A stretch of 64,000 nt of DNA from Allium sativum (GCA_030737875.1 CM060920.1:479600861-479664860), one strand, 5' to 3'; positions 33,963 through 46,096 are shown, counted from the first letter of the stretch. Numbers and translations are program-made. The notes: generated by a model from the letters alone, not told the origin.

Positions 33963-34244
33963 TTCAAATTGAATTGAAATTTGAATTGAATTGAAATTTG
34001 AATTGAATTGAAATGAATTTTAAAACGGATTTATAAGGAAGGATTCAATTTTGCTTTGAATTGAAATGGAAGTTGAAATAGGTTTTGAAACGATTTTAAA
34101 ACTATTTATATAATTCGTTTTAAATAAGAATCGACGAAGTATATATTATATATTATATATATAATATAATGGCCTAAATAGAACGCGCCGCGCCGCGGCA
34201 GTTCGTGAATTTCGACCATTTATTTCAAACGGACATTGCGGGAG

Positions 34245-34259
34245 ATCCGACCGTCGGAT
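34245..34259. other. ATCCGAC/GTCGGAT hairpin, shared with C
   Basis: Perfect 7-bp arms with a 1-nt loop inside a conserved block that continues with ACCGTTGGGTTCG. Found once per A LTR (also 41859-41873) and twice in C. Confidence 0.6.
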
Positions 34260-34844
34260 TCTCCTAAAACCGGAACCGTTGGGTTCGTATCGAAAAGAGC
34301 TTTCTAATGAATGTTAGAAATTTGAAATCTAACGGTTGGATTTGGAATTATGTCCAAATCAAATTCGAAAAAGGTCGCTGTAAGTGCAGTTCGATGGCCA
34401 TTGATGGAAATCGACTGTACGGGCCTTGATAAAATTATTAAAAATAGTAATAATTTGTGTAAAATCATAAGAAATGATTTAGAAAGAATTGGGATGAAAA
34501 ACTCCATATTTGAAAAGATAAAAATAGGTTTTTATCGAAATGAACTAGTTTTGAACTAGAATTATAATTCTATTTATTTTTAAATAAATAAATTGAATTC
34601 GAAAAGGGTTTTAAAAGTAACCAAAATTCCAATGATTGCATTGGAGTGGATTTGAATCGAAATTGTCTTCGGAATATTTCGATGTTGGAATTCGTGATTA
34701 TACAGGTGTTGTTATGGAAATTTGAAAGATATATATGTATATCGTTATTTCCAATACGACATTTGTTAGTCGTAGAATTCGATATTGAATATAAGCCGAT
34801 ATATTTTCTATTCAGAGCCTTGTATTGAATATCGAATGTGATTT

Positions 34845-35298
34845 GGGTTTGTCGTGAATGGTGTCTTCATTAACACTGTTCTTGAACCCAGTTGAGAAAT
34901 GATTAAATCTTTTTATTTAGATTTAATGAAGTGTACCAATTAAATAACATTTAATTGGAATTGAATTGATATTGATTTTTGGGTTTATCGTGAACAGTGT
35001 TTTAAATAACACTTGTTCTTTAACCCGATAATTAATGAACGTGATTTGGGTTTGTCGTGAATGGTGTCTTCACTAACACTCTTCTTGAACCCAAGTGAGA
35101 AAAGATTAAATCTTTTTATTCAGATTTAATGAAGTGTACCAATTAAATAACATTTAATTGGAATTGAATCGATATTGATTTTTGGGTTTATCGTGGACAG
35201 TGTTTTAAATAACACTCGTTCTTTAACCCGACGATTAATGAATGTGATTTTGGGTTTATCGTGAACCGTGTTTTTAAATGACACTGATTCTTTAACCC
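34845..35298 (+). repeat. Five serial GGGTT...AACCC hairpins, with 203-bp tandem duplication
   Basis: Hairpins at 34845-34889, 34981-35026, 35048-35092, 35184-35229 and 35252-35298, each 45-47 nt, with outer GGGTT/AACCC and inner GTGTT/AACAC-type pairs. The first four form two tandem copies of a 203-bp unit. The 3' LTR copy is at 42459-42912. Confidence 0.8.
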
Positions 35299-35424
35299 AG
35301 TCAAAAGATTAAAACTAAGTGGAGTTTTAATGAATCTTTAATTAGATTGAAAAGATCGAGAATGGAGTATCACCAGTTTTTGCTCCAGGCGATAGTTAAA
35401 TCTTTAATTGGATTTGAACGTGAA

Positions 35425-36870
35425 ATTTAGAAACTAACTGTCGGTTAGCCAAGCAGAATGGTTTTCTGGATATTGATCTGATGTTGGTTTCGGCCTTCGG
35501 GGTTAATATTTGGGGAATTATTCTCTTGATTAATTTACGGTTAGTGACTAATGAATTGGAATGAGGCGTATGTTGTGTTTGTGTAACACTTATTTAAAAT
35601 ATACGCGAGTTATTCGGAAAGACCGGGTTTATCCCATTCTGAATAACTGATACGACGATAAGTCGAAGATGAAGACGATGGTCGAAGACCGGAGGTCTTC
35701 ACGTCGTTTGGGTGATAACTGATGATCTTGATTGGGCTGTACACCCAAGAAGATGGAAACAGTTAGTGATCGTCCAGACGTACTTGGAGATCGATGGATA
35801 TGCGGGGTACTAGGTGCCTCCGGTTTCGTTCAGGCCCAGAACGGACTTGTAAATGGACTGTGTGTCTGACATTGGATTTCATTCTGTGTGACTGATATCG
35901 GTTGCATAGAGTGGTTTGCCTGTGTGGCATGCTAAGATGCAAATGATCAAGGCTTCTGTTGAAAAGCAAAGTCTTGTGGTGATGATCAAAGCACGGCCTT
36001 TGTGGCGTAGCTTTGTGTAACGTTTACTTCGCGAGTTTCACACCCGGTATGAACCAAAAACGGGAGAAAGGACCTCAGGGAGGGCCTGCGTTTCTTCCTA
36101 GTTAGAAGTGGCGTCAGTGGTTTTACACGCCCTGACGAGTTTGACTTATGTGGTTGTTGCTGTTGCGAGGCGCCTCGGATTGATCGGTCGTTCTCGAACC
36201 GATGGAGTCATTTAGTGGCTCATTTACGCCCCAAAGGGCGGGGAAACGTAGTGTTCAGGCATTTTAATCCACAGCGGTGGACCGGCCCTGTCGCTCCTAG
36301 GGTCACTCGAGCTCTGATCCTGAGGCTGGGGCTAGGCAGTCTCGAATCGATTGAGGACTATCTTTTGCCTCGGTTCATAGATGGAAATCCAATTTCCAAA
36401 TACGAGACTCTGCGGTTTTGATTGTATATCCTATATATGGCGACATAGTGGGATGGGGCGCTTATGCTGCCTATGATTGATACTTATGATTTGAAGTTGT
36501 TTTATACACTATGCACTTATTATAGTATCAAATGATTTGTTTTAAACGTATCAAGCATTCTTTGGCTGTTATAAGGGAAAACCCTATCCCCCGGTTTGCG
36601 TTGCATTGTGTGATAGGAACTGGGTCTTATAACAGCTTCATCTTTCTTTATTTAGCATTGCGCTGCTGTTTTATGCACTGGTATTCTTGGGAGGAAACCC
36701 GTTCCGTGTTATACGGCGTGGTCCCTTGATTTACCTAACTTTTAAAATAAAGAATAATAACTATTTTAGTTCTCACACCAGTCACATGACTGACCTGGAG
36801 TTTATTGTTTTAACCTAAACTCTGGGTGCCCTTATTTTGACACGGGCAGCTAGTAGTTTTGGTTTTGCAG
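35425..36870 (+). other. Conserved structured LTR domain shared by A, B and C
   Basis: About 1.4 kb that aligns along its length with 51690-53010 (B) and 58345-59890 (C), whereas the sequence upstream is largely different between A and B. Stems: 35608-35619 with 35637-35648; GAAGACC-GGA-GGTCTTC at 35684-35700; 35949-35955 with 35969-35975; GCTGTTATAAG (36565-36575) with CTTATAACAGC (36626-36636). Paired changes between families keep the pairing. No protein is encoded; the many small frames differ among families. Probably a cis-acting RNA region; function inferred. Confidence 0.75.
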
Positions 36871-37158
36871 ATTTATATTCACAGGATCCTGGTTTACAGC
36901 TGGAACGATATCCGGAAAGCTTTGTATCCGTATATCTTCTTCTAGTTGTGTATTGTATTATTTTCCGCTGCGATGTATTTAAATGTAATTTAAATCTCTG
37001 ATATTTCTGTGTAATATTCTTTTATACTCTGCATATTCTTGTAATCTGATGCATCGTTGTAATATACAATGAAATGTTCTTTTATATGCATTCTGTTGTG
37101 GCTTGTTCTCGAACTATCCGACGCTTTCCTTTACGGGGAAGTTGCGGGTCTTCACATT

Positions 37159-37170
37159 TGGTATCAGAGC
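37159..37170 (+). other. A primer binding site, tRNA-iMet
   Basis: TGGTATCAGAGC, two bases after the 5' LTR end. Confidence 0.95.
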
Positions 37171-37218
37171 TTTGGTTTACAAAGCAGAGAACAAGGCACA
37201 TTAGAAACATACGAAAGA

Positions 37219-37297
37219 GTTCATCAGATATTGGATTAGCAATATCCAATGAGAATGACTCGTTAGAGATAGGATCAGTAGTATCCTAGAACGGGTG
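37219..37297 (+). other. Tandem leader hairpins of A
   Basis: Two hairpins just after the PBS: ATTGGAT...ATCCAAT (37230-37250) and CTCGTT...AACGGG enclosing AGGAT...ATCCT (37259-37296). B has matching hairpins at the same place with compensating changes. A packaging-signal role is a guess. Confidence 0.6.
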
Positions 37298-38161
37298 TGA
37301 AGAGTATATTTTTCTAATGAAAACAAACTTTTGTTTTGAAAATTTAAATCAATTATTCGTATTTGATTATCCATTTATATTGATGTGGACAATCCAGTAT
37401 ATATAGATTTTGCGTATACGTCTGATCCGCGTGTATTCGAAATTTTAATATATTGGATAGATATAGCATCACACTCTAGTCGCCCGAAGATGGTACTGAT
37501 GATTGTCATGACATCATCAGTATTTATGTTCGTGTCTCGAAGGTGTGATTCTCTATATATTTCCATTAGGCTGGTGTGAGAACCCAAAACTTATATATAG
37601 CTAGAATACATCGTTGTGATTTGGCATCAAAAACATGATTTTTGTATATATATCAAATTATGAATTTGAAACGTTAAATTCACTAATTGATTGATGTTTG
37701 TGTTGTTTGTTTAGTTGTTTGCTAATTTTTAACCATTTATGCCTAATTTAACCAAATATTGATTGTATTGAAGATTGGTCGCGTTTGCTTGCATATACAT
37801 ATACTTATATTGAACAGGTCATAGCAAGGAGGCTAGAGCAGAGAATAAAATTTGTTTGCCCGACAAATAGGTACATGTTTACTACATAATTTCCTGTTTT
37901 GTTTGGGTGATGATGATTTTGTGAGCCTATTGGCTAGCCGCTTGGCTTTTTCTTTTTCTTTTTGAGATCTGAAGGACCGGGAACGCTATTTGCAATTTCC
38001 CGATGCTCCCATTGCAGGGGAGGTTATGGCGAAATTTTTCAAAAATTTAGGGAGTTAGCCAAATTTTTGAAATTTTGAAAATTCTCAGAAACTAAAGAGT
38101 TGGAGAATGGAAGCCTGATCGATCGTAGAGCTGAATAATCAAACCACTTTCGACTTTGTTC

Positions 38162-38179
38162 CTTTTCGGGGACGAAAAG
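38162..38179 (+). other. PPT-proximal hairpin of A
   Basis: CTTTTC and GAAAAG around the 6-nt loop GGGGAC, directly before the PPT. Confidence 0.82.
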
Positions 38180-38196
38180 TTTTAAGTGGGGGAGAT
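38180..38196 (+). other. A polypurine tract
   Basis: AAGTGGGGGAGAT abutting the 3' LTR start. Confidence 0.92.
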
Positions 38197-41100
38197 TGTA
38201 ACAACCCGTAAAATGTGAGCCAGTTTGAAATTTTTATTTTGGCCATTTTAGCGAGTTTTGATTATTTAAAATGAATTATTTTAAATAATAACGACGAGAA
38301 AATTTAATTCAAATGGAATTCGACGTATATATTATATACGCCGTCGTTAGAATATAAATAATTATATATAATTATAAATAGAATTGAAAATGGCGCGGTA
38401 GTTCGATAATTCGATTTCAAACTTCAATTGAATGTACCGGGTGCAAAACAATCCGGATTTTAGTGAAACCAAAAATAATGGAATCTAATAGTGAATATCT
38501 TTCTAACGAATCCGAAAAATCAAGATTTCATATCAGGAATCAAAAGATATGTCCAGTTGAAATTTCTGAATAGTCGCTATGGAATTCAGACCCTTAAAAA
38601 TGGACATTTTGCAAACGAGCTCGGATTTCGACGAAACCACTTTCGTTGGGTCCGTGATGTTAAGTTATTGCTAGATTCCAAATTTCATAATTTTTCGAAT
38701 CAATATGTGAGCGTGGCATAGGAAAACGTGTTTTGACCATTTCAGTTGATTTTAATCGACTGGAAATTGGCCATTTTTCTAACGGTCTCAGAATTCGACG
38801 AAACTAGTTTTGTTAGGACCGTATCGTCAATACGAAGCTAGAAAATATTTTTCTGGAATTTTTCTAGTTAGTATGTGACCCCGGTAATTTGAAATGTACG
38901 TTTAAAATTCAATATAGTGATTTAAATGTAAATTAAAAGGAAACTGATCGAAACGGTCGATTCAGCTTGCGGTACATATCCCATTGTGTTCGGAATGGGG
39001 GTGAAACGCTATGGGCGACAGGCGGTGGGCCTCGTTTCGAGGTCTTATGAAAAAGTCAACTTTAGGTTGAATTAAATAATAATAAAATAAAATAAAAAAA
39101 AAGGGAAATCCCCTTTCCTTTATCTCTGGCCCCCCCCCCTAATTTTCATTTAAATCGAATCGAAAAAAAAAAGAAAAAAAAAAAAAGGAAAAAAAAAAAA
39201 GGAGTGAACCCTCGATGACCAGTCGCCCCACCTGGAGGACCTCGCCGCCGCCTAGGGCAGGCGCACCCCCTCCGACCTCCTGACCTCGCGCCTTCCTCTC
39301 CCCTCGCGCTCATCTCCTTCCTCCCTTCGAATCGAAGACGCAAACGCCAGAGCCTCCCCCCACCGTGACGACCGCCGACGAATTGAAGGCCGCCAGCCCC
39401 CCCACCTCCTCGCGATGGCCCGCCACCCCACCACGCTGCGCCCCGGCACCAACCGCCACCTCCGGCAACGTCCCCCCCCCTTCTCTCTCTCACGCAGTAA
39501 GTATTTATTTATTTTTTTTATTTATTTATTTTATAAAACCTGATTTTAAATATTTTTAAAACCTGATTTTAAATATTTTTAAAAACTGATTATAAAATAT
39601 TTTTAAAAACTGATTTTAAACCATTTTTAAAAACTGATTTTAAACCATTTTTAAAAACTGATTTTAAAGCATTGTAAAAACTGATTTTTTTTATTATTTT
39701 AGATTTTAAAACTGAAATTTATAAATGATTTTAAAAACTAATTTAAAATGATTTTTAAAAACTGATTTAAAATGAAAATAAAAATCATACTTTTAAAAGG
39801 AGAAAAGACGGGATATTTATTATGTAAAAGGAGCAAGACATGATTTTTATATTTTTAAAGTAATAAAAATATGATTTTTATATTTTTAAAGTATTAAAAA
39901 TATAATCTTTCATATAGTAGAAGGGTAAAAATGTGATTTTTATGGGTGTAGAGAGTTAAAAATATAATTTTTACATGATCGGGATATTAAAAATGTCACC
40001 TTTATATATGTAGAAAAATAAAAATGAGATTTTTATAAAGATGAAATCTTTAAATTTGAAAAAGCAAAGTCCACGTTTTTATAAAGGCGAAATCTTTTTA
40101 TATAGTAGCGTAAATAAAAATTCGATTTTTATATAAACAACTTTGAAATAAAAATTCGATTTTTATATAAAGAACTTTGAAATAAAAATTCGATTTTTAT
40201 ATAAAGAACTTTGAAATAAAAATTCGATTTTTATATAAAGAACTTTGAAATAAAAATTCGATTTTTATATATTGAATAACATAGTAAAAATTCGATTTTT
40301 ACATTTGTAGTGAAAGCAGCAACGAAGGTGACAAAAAGGCGAAAAGACGAAGACTTCTGCAAATGTAGAGCCGTGGAGCTAGGATAGCTATAGGTGAGAA
40401 TTTCTCACCTTTCAATTTAATTTTTCTAGTTATATATATATACTAGGATGCAGACGGTGCTTATTAGAAGCACCCGACACCCGTCCACAAACCATGGACT
40501 TGTTTGATTGGTTGTGTAGTTGGTTAGATTATTTGATTTGGATTCGATTGTTTTGGTGAGATGAAATTGATTTGATTGATGTGTGAATGGCGTGGGCCTT
40601 CACTAGACCGGGGATAAGGCTAGGCCTTGTCCCGTTTCGAGTATCGTGCCGTTATGCCGCCGAAATTTTCTAAAATATGTTAGAAAATAAAAATATCATT
40701 TTATTGTGTAAATGAATTGAATAGAAATTCATAGGTTGAAATAAAATGTTTTATCGTTAAAAATATAAATTTTAACGTGAATGTGAATAAATGAATAGTT
40801 ATAAACAAATCGGCCGATTTGTTTGCATATACACTGATTTGACTGATATTGATTGGGTCGATAAATTTTACACATCGCCCAACTGCACAAATAAAATCTG
40901 TGTTTGATTGTTTGAAACCCCACACGGGTGTTGGGATGAAATTTGAAGTTCACTCATCCTGATTGATTGAATATGTCGATCGATTGATTGACAGGCTGTT
41001 ATAGGCGTTGAATATCTATATTTGATGCCTTTACAGTGTAGTGCACTTTGGTTGATGGTTGATTATTTTCAATGTTATTATATACATGTGTTGTATGAAA

Positions 41101-44100
41101 ATCCATATAATTAACTTTATATGGTAATTGATTGGGCCTCATTCCAATCGTGAAAATAAAGAATATTTTTATAATAAGAAATATTTGAAATAGAAATATT
41201 CGAAATGGAATATTTGAAAATTTCAATATATGAAGCCGTGTTGATTAGATGCGCCATTTTGACGTGAACGATATTTTTATCGATTTTATTCCTTTTGAAA
41301 TGGATATTGAAAAGTAATTTTGAAATCAAATATTTCGAAATGAATTGAATTGAAAACGATTTCGAAATGAATTGAATTGAAAACGATTTCGAAATGAATT
41401 GAATTGAAAACGATTTCGAAATGAATTGAATTGAAAACGAATTCGAAATGAATTGAATTGAAAACGAATTCGAAATGAATTGAATTGAAAACGAATTCGA
41501 AATGAATTGAATTGAAAACGAATTCGAAATGAATTGAATTGAAAACGATTTCGAAATGAATTGAATTGAAAATGAATTCAAATTGAATTGAAATTTGAAT
41601 TGAATTGAAATTTGAATTGAATTGAAATGAATTTTAAAACGGATTTATAAGGAAGGATTCAATTTTGCTTTGAATTGAAATGGAAGTTGAAATAGGTTTT
41701 GAAACGATTTTAAAACTATTTATATAATTCGTTTTAAATAAGAATCGACGAAGTATATATTATATATTATATATATAATATAATGGCCTAAATAGAACGC
41801 GCCGCGCCGCGGCAGTTCGTGAATTTCGACCATTTATTTCAAACGGACATTGCGGGAGATCCGACCGTCGGATTCTCCTAAAACCGGAACCGTTGGGTTC
41901 GTATCGAAAAGAGCTTTCTAATGAATGTTAGAAATTTGAAATCTAACGGTTGGATTTGGAATTATGTCCAAATCAAATTCGAAAAAGGTCGCTGTAAGTG
42001 CAGTTCGATGGCCATTGATGGAAATCGACTGTACGGGCCTTGATAAAATTATTAAAAATAGTAATAATTTGTGTAAAATCATAAGAAATGATTTAGAAAG
42101 AATTGGGATGAAAAACTCCATATTTGAAAAGATAAAAATAGGTTTTTATCGAAATGAACTAGTTTTGAACTAGAATTATAATTCTATTTATTTTTAAATA
42201 AATAAATTGAATTCGAAAAGGGTTTTAAAAGTAACCAAAATTCCAATGATTGCATTGGAGTGGATTTGAATCGAAATTGTCTTCGGAATATTTCGATGTT
42301 GGAATTCGTGATTATACAGGTGTTGTTATGGAAATTTGAAAGATATATATGTATATCGTTATTTCCAATACGACATTTGTTAGTCGTAGAATTCGATATT
42401 GAATATAAGCCGATATATTTTCTATTCAGAGCCTTGTATTGAATATCGAATGTGATTTGGGTTTGTCGTGAATGGTGTCTTCATTAACACTGTTCTTGAA
42501 CCCAGTTGAGAAATGATTAAATCTTTTTATTTAGATTTAATGAAGTGTACCAATTAAATAACATTTAATTGGAATTGAATTGATATTGATTTTTGGGTTT
42601 ATCGTGAACAGTGTTTTAAATAACACTTGTTCTTTAACCCGATAATTAATGAACGTGATTTGGGTTTGTCGTGAATGGTGTCTTCACTAACACTCTTCTT
42701 GAACCCAAGTGAGAAAAGATTAAATCTTTTTATTCAGATTTAATGAAGTGTACCAATTAAATAACATTTAATTGGAATTGAATCGATATTGATTTTTGGG
42801 TTTATCGTGGACAGTGTTTTAAATAACACTCGTTCTTTAACCCGACGATTAATGAATGTGATTTTGGGTTTATCGTGAACCGTGTTTTTAAATGACACTG
42901 ATTCTTTAACCCAGTCAAAAGATTAAAACTAAGTGGAGTTTTAATGAATCTTTAATTAGATTGAAAAGATCGAGAATGGAGTATCACCAGTTTTTGCTCC
43001 AGGCGATAGTTAAATCTTTAATTGGATTTGAACGTGAAATTTAGAAACTAACTGTCGGTTAGCCAAGCAGAATGGTTTTCTGGATATTGATCTGATGTTG
43101 GTTTCGGCCTTCGGGGTTAATATTTGGGGAATTATTCTCTTGATTAATTTACGGTTAGTGACTAATGAATTGGAATGAGGCGTATGTTGTGTTTGTGTAA
43201 CACTTATTTAAAATATACGCGAGTTATTCGGAAAGACCGGGTTTATCCCATTCTGAATAACTGATACGACGATAAGTCGAAGATGAAGACGATGGTCGAA
43301 GACCGGAGGTCTTCACGTCGTTTGGGTGATAACTGATGATCTTGATTGGGCTGTACACCCAAGAAGATGGAAACAGTTAGTGATCGTCCAGACGTACTTG
43401 GAGATCGATGGATATGCGGGGTACTAGGTGCCTCCGGTTTCGTTCAGGCCCAGAACGGACTTGTAAATGGACTGTGTGTCTGACATTGGATTTCATTCTG
43501 TGTGACTGATATCGGTTGCATAGAGTGGTTTGCCTGTGTGGCATGCTAAGATGCAAATGATCAAGGCTTCTGTTGAAAAGCAAAGTCTTGTGGTGATGAT
43601 CAAAGCACGGCCTTTGTGGCGTAGCTTTGTGTAACGTTTACTTCGCGAGTTTCACACCCGGTATGAACCAAAAACGGGAGAAAGGACCTCAGGGAGGGCC
43701 TGCGTTTCTTCCTAGTTAGAAGTGGCGTCAGTGGTTTTACACGCCCTGACGAGTTTGACTTATGTGGTTGTTGCTGTTGCGAGGCGCCTCGGATTGATCG
43801 GTCGTTCTCGAACCGATGGAGTCATTTAGTGGCTCATTTACGCCCCAAAGGGCGGGGAAACGTAGTGTTCAGGCATTTTAATCCACAGCGGTGGACCGGC
43901 CCTGTCGCTCCTAGGGTCACTCGAGCTCTGATCCTGAGGCTGGGGCTAGGCAGTCTCGAATCGATTGAGGACTATCTTTTGCCTCGGTTCATAGATGGAA
44001 ATCCAATTTCCAAATACGAGACTCTGCGGTTTTGATTGTATATCCTATATATGGCGACATAGTGGGATGGGGCGCTTATGCTGCCTATGATTGATACTTA

Positions 44101-44770
44101 TGATTTGAAGTTGTTTTATACACTATGCACTTATTATAGTATCAAATGATTTGTTTTAAACGTATCAAGCATTCTTTGGCTGTTATAAGGGAAAACCCTA
44201 TCCCCCGGTTTGCGTTGCATTGTGTGATAGGAACTGGGTCTTATAACAGCTTCATCTTTCTTTATTTAGCATTGCGCTGCTGTTTTATGCACTGGTATTC
44301 TTGGGAGGAAACCCGTTCCGTGTTATACGGCGTGGTCCCTTGATTTACCTAACTTTTAAAATAAAGAATAATAACTATTTTAGTTCTCACACCAGTCACA
44401 TGACTGACCTGGAGTTTATTGTTTTAACCTAAACTCTGGGTGCCCTTATTTTGACACGGGCAGCTAGTAGTTTTGGTTTTGCAGATTTATATTCACAGGA
44501 TCCTGGTTTACAGCTGGAACGATATCCGGAAAGCTTTGTATCCGTATATCTTCTTCTAGTTGTGTATTGTATTATTTTCCGCTGCGATGTATTTAAATGT
44601 AATTTAAATCTCTGATATTTCTGTGTAATATTCTTTTATACTCTGCATATTCTTGTAATCTGATGCATCGTTGTAATATACAATGAAATGTTCTTTTATA
44701 TGCATTCTGTTGTGGCTTGTTCTCGAACTATCCGACGCTTTCCTTTACGGGGAAGTTGCGGGTCTTCACA
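38197..44770 (+). repeat. A 3' LTR (6574 bp)
   Basis: Mirror of 30584-37156 with an offset of 7613, then 7614 after the C run; all short frames translate identically in both copies. Includes a second copy of the structured domain at 43039-44484 and of all minisatellites. Confidence 0.95.
43039..44484 (+). other. Conserved structured LTR domain, A 3' LTR copy
   Basis: Same sequence as 35425-36870. Key stem arms GCTGTTATAAG at 44179-44189 and CTTATAACAGC at 44240-44250. Confidence 0.75.
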
Positions 44771-44775
44771 ATGCT
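44771..44775. other. Target site duplication of A, right (ATGCT)
   Basis: Second copy of ATGCT; the Y LTR resumes here. Confidence 0.95.
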
Positions 44776-44884
44776 CCTTATATATCTCAATCAAGATTTG
44801 AATTCTTCTTATACACATATATAATTTATGGTTAACTTTTACATTCCCATTATTATTATTATTATATAATTGCAGGGTGTTACA
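44776..44884 (-). repeat. Y 3' LTR, remainder
   Basis: Continues the Y LTR after A and ends GGGTGTTACA at the polypurine tract. In element sense this is the first 109 bp of the LTR. Confidence 0.9.
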
Positions 44885-44900
44885 TTCTCCCCACCTTAAG
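44885..44900 (-). other. Y polypurine tract
   Basis: AAGGTGGGGAGAA in element sense, next to the LTR start TGTAACACCC. Confidence 0.9.
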
Positions 44901-44920
44901 AAATTTCATCCTCGAAATTT
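44901..44920 (-). other. PPT-proximal hairpin of Y
   Basis: AAATTTC and GAAATTT, perfect 7-bp arms around the 6-nt loop GAGGAT (element sense). Confidence 0.82.
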
Positions 44921-46096
44921 GATAGGGATGAAGTATTGTCATTCCTCGTATATAGCATCCAACTGTTATTCATTCAATCTTTCAATTATCTGTGTGCAAA
45001 GTGTTACATGCATAATAGTATGAGTGTAATGAATGCCTAAATGATACCTCCTATATGAATGCAATTTCTTGAAGAAAAATCCTTTTGAAAACATGATGCT
45101 CACATCTTAAATGTACTGGCAATTCTATATGAATGCAATATTTTTGAAAATCACAACACTCTTTCAACCAAATTTTCCCACACCCTTGCAAAGCAAAAGT
45201 GCAGTCCATCCAATTTTGCATCCAAAATCCTATCACCCAACTTTCAAGTTCTAATTTTTCAGAAAAGTTAGATTTCTGAAATCTTCCCTCCTCTCGATAC
45301 CTTTCGAGGGAAAAATAATTTTTTACTATTATTGTCTTGTACTTCTGGTGTTCCGTTTGTTATTTAAGTTACACTACAACAATTTCAGCATAAATTTCCA
45401 TATAAAAACAAAGTTTTCTACATAACAACACACTACTATAGCAAAGTCAAATTTAAAACATGAGTTCTAATACAAAAATCAGGCTAAGATAGTCAAGTCC
45501 TACGACATGTGGCCCTACAAGTAATACCGCCACAACTATCTATCACCGGTACGAAGGCCTTGGCCTTTGCCCAAAAATACCACACAGAAACGAATCTAAC
45601 CCACCTAAGGTATCATCCACTCCACCTAGATGCTTCTCCTGACGGCTAGAACAGTCTGCGGTCTCTAGATGCATATCCCGCATCTCCATCTGCATCCAAT
45701 CAAAATGCTGCTGAGTGGCAAATATCTATTGTAGGCTCCGTTGCTGCATCTGGGCAGCCTCTACCTATGTACGCGCCATCTCTTATTGTCTAAACAAGAT
45801 ATTCTAGTGATATCTCGCTAGCTGAGCCCGTCTCTTAGAGATAATGATAATCCCAGTCCTCAAATCTAAAGGGTCTCTCGATGACCATGTATCCTACCCG
45901 TCTGACTGGGAAGACCCGGCGCCTTCCAGTATCGCTCTGAACCCTCATGCTCATACCCCTCTGGCGGGTCAAAGTACTGATATGGATCATGCTCCTTAGG
46001 CTAATAAAAATGGGGATCAATCACTTCCTTGGGGTAGTATCCAACCAATGACCCAAATGGAGATCCAACTGGGATAAACGACTATCCTCCCTGGCC
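44921..46096 (-). other. Y interior, mostly degraded non-coding
   Basis: Nearest the PPT I see only short frames. Around 45835-46020 the minus strand has an open stretch of 61 codons that may be part of the same decayed protein as 46097-46680, but I cannot join them reliably. Confidence 0.5.

Larger units (their letters stand above)
30584..37156 (+). repeat. A 5' LTR (6573 bp)
   Basis: Starts TGTAACAACCCG, ends GGGTCTTCACA. Order: AT-rich U3-like part, GC-rich leader-like block (31590-31882), several minisatellites (31919-33960), hairpin series (34845-35298), conserved structured domain (35425-36870), T-rich polyadenylation-like end. Every open frame recurs unchanged in the 3' LTR and none resembles a protein family. 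Confidence 0.95.
37157..38196 (+). other. A interior, 1040 bp, non-coding
   Basis: Contains PBS, two small tandem hairpins, AT-rich filler, PPT hairpin and PPT. The longest frames (about 65-70 codons near 37385-37587) show no known motif. No gag or pol. Confidence 0.88.
30584..44770 (+). mobile_element. A: non-coding LTR retrotransposon with giant LTRs, 14187 bp
   Basis: Complete plus-strand element: LTR 6573 bp, interior 1040 bp, LTR 6574 bp, PBS, PPT and ATGCT duplication. No gag or pol coding sequence anywhere, so it is non-autonomous. The two LTRs appear identical apart from one C in a homopolymer (9 at 31517, 10 at 39130), so insertion is very recent and a helper was active. It sits inside the LTR of Y. 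Confidence 0.95.

Noticed and set aside
33503..33967. 154-residue minus-strand frame in A (also 41117-41581)
   Set aside because: FSIQFIS repeats come from the 27-bp minisatellite, whose length keeps frame. No start context or family resemblance.
36215..36421. 68-residue frame in the conserved domain of A (also 43829-44035)
   Set aside because: A related frame in C (59118-59339) is not in the same register throughout and B has none; the conservation pattern fits RNA structure better than protein.
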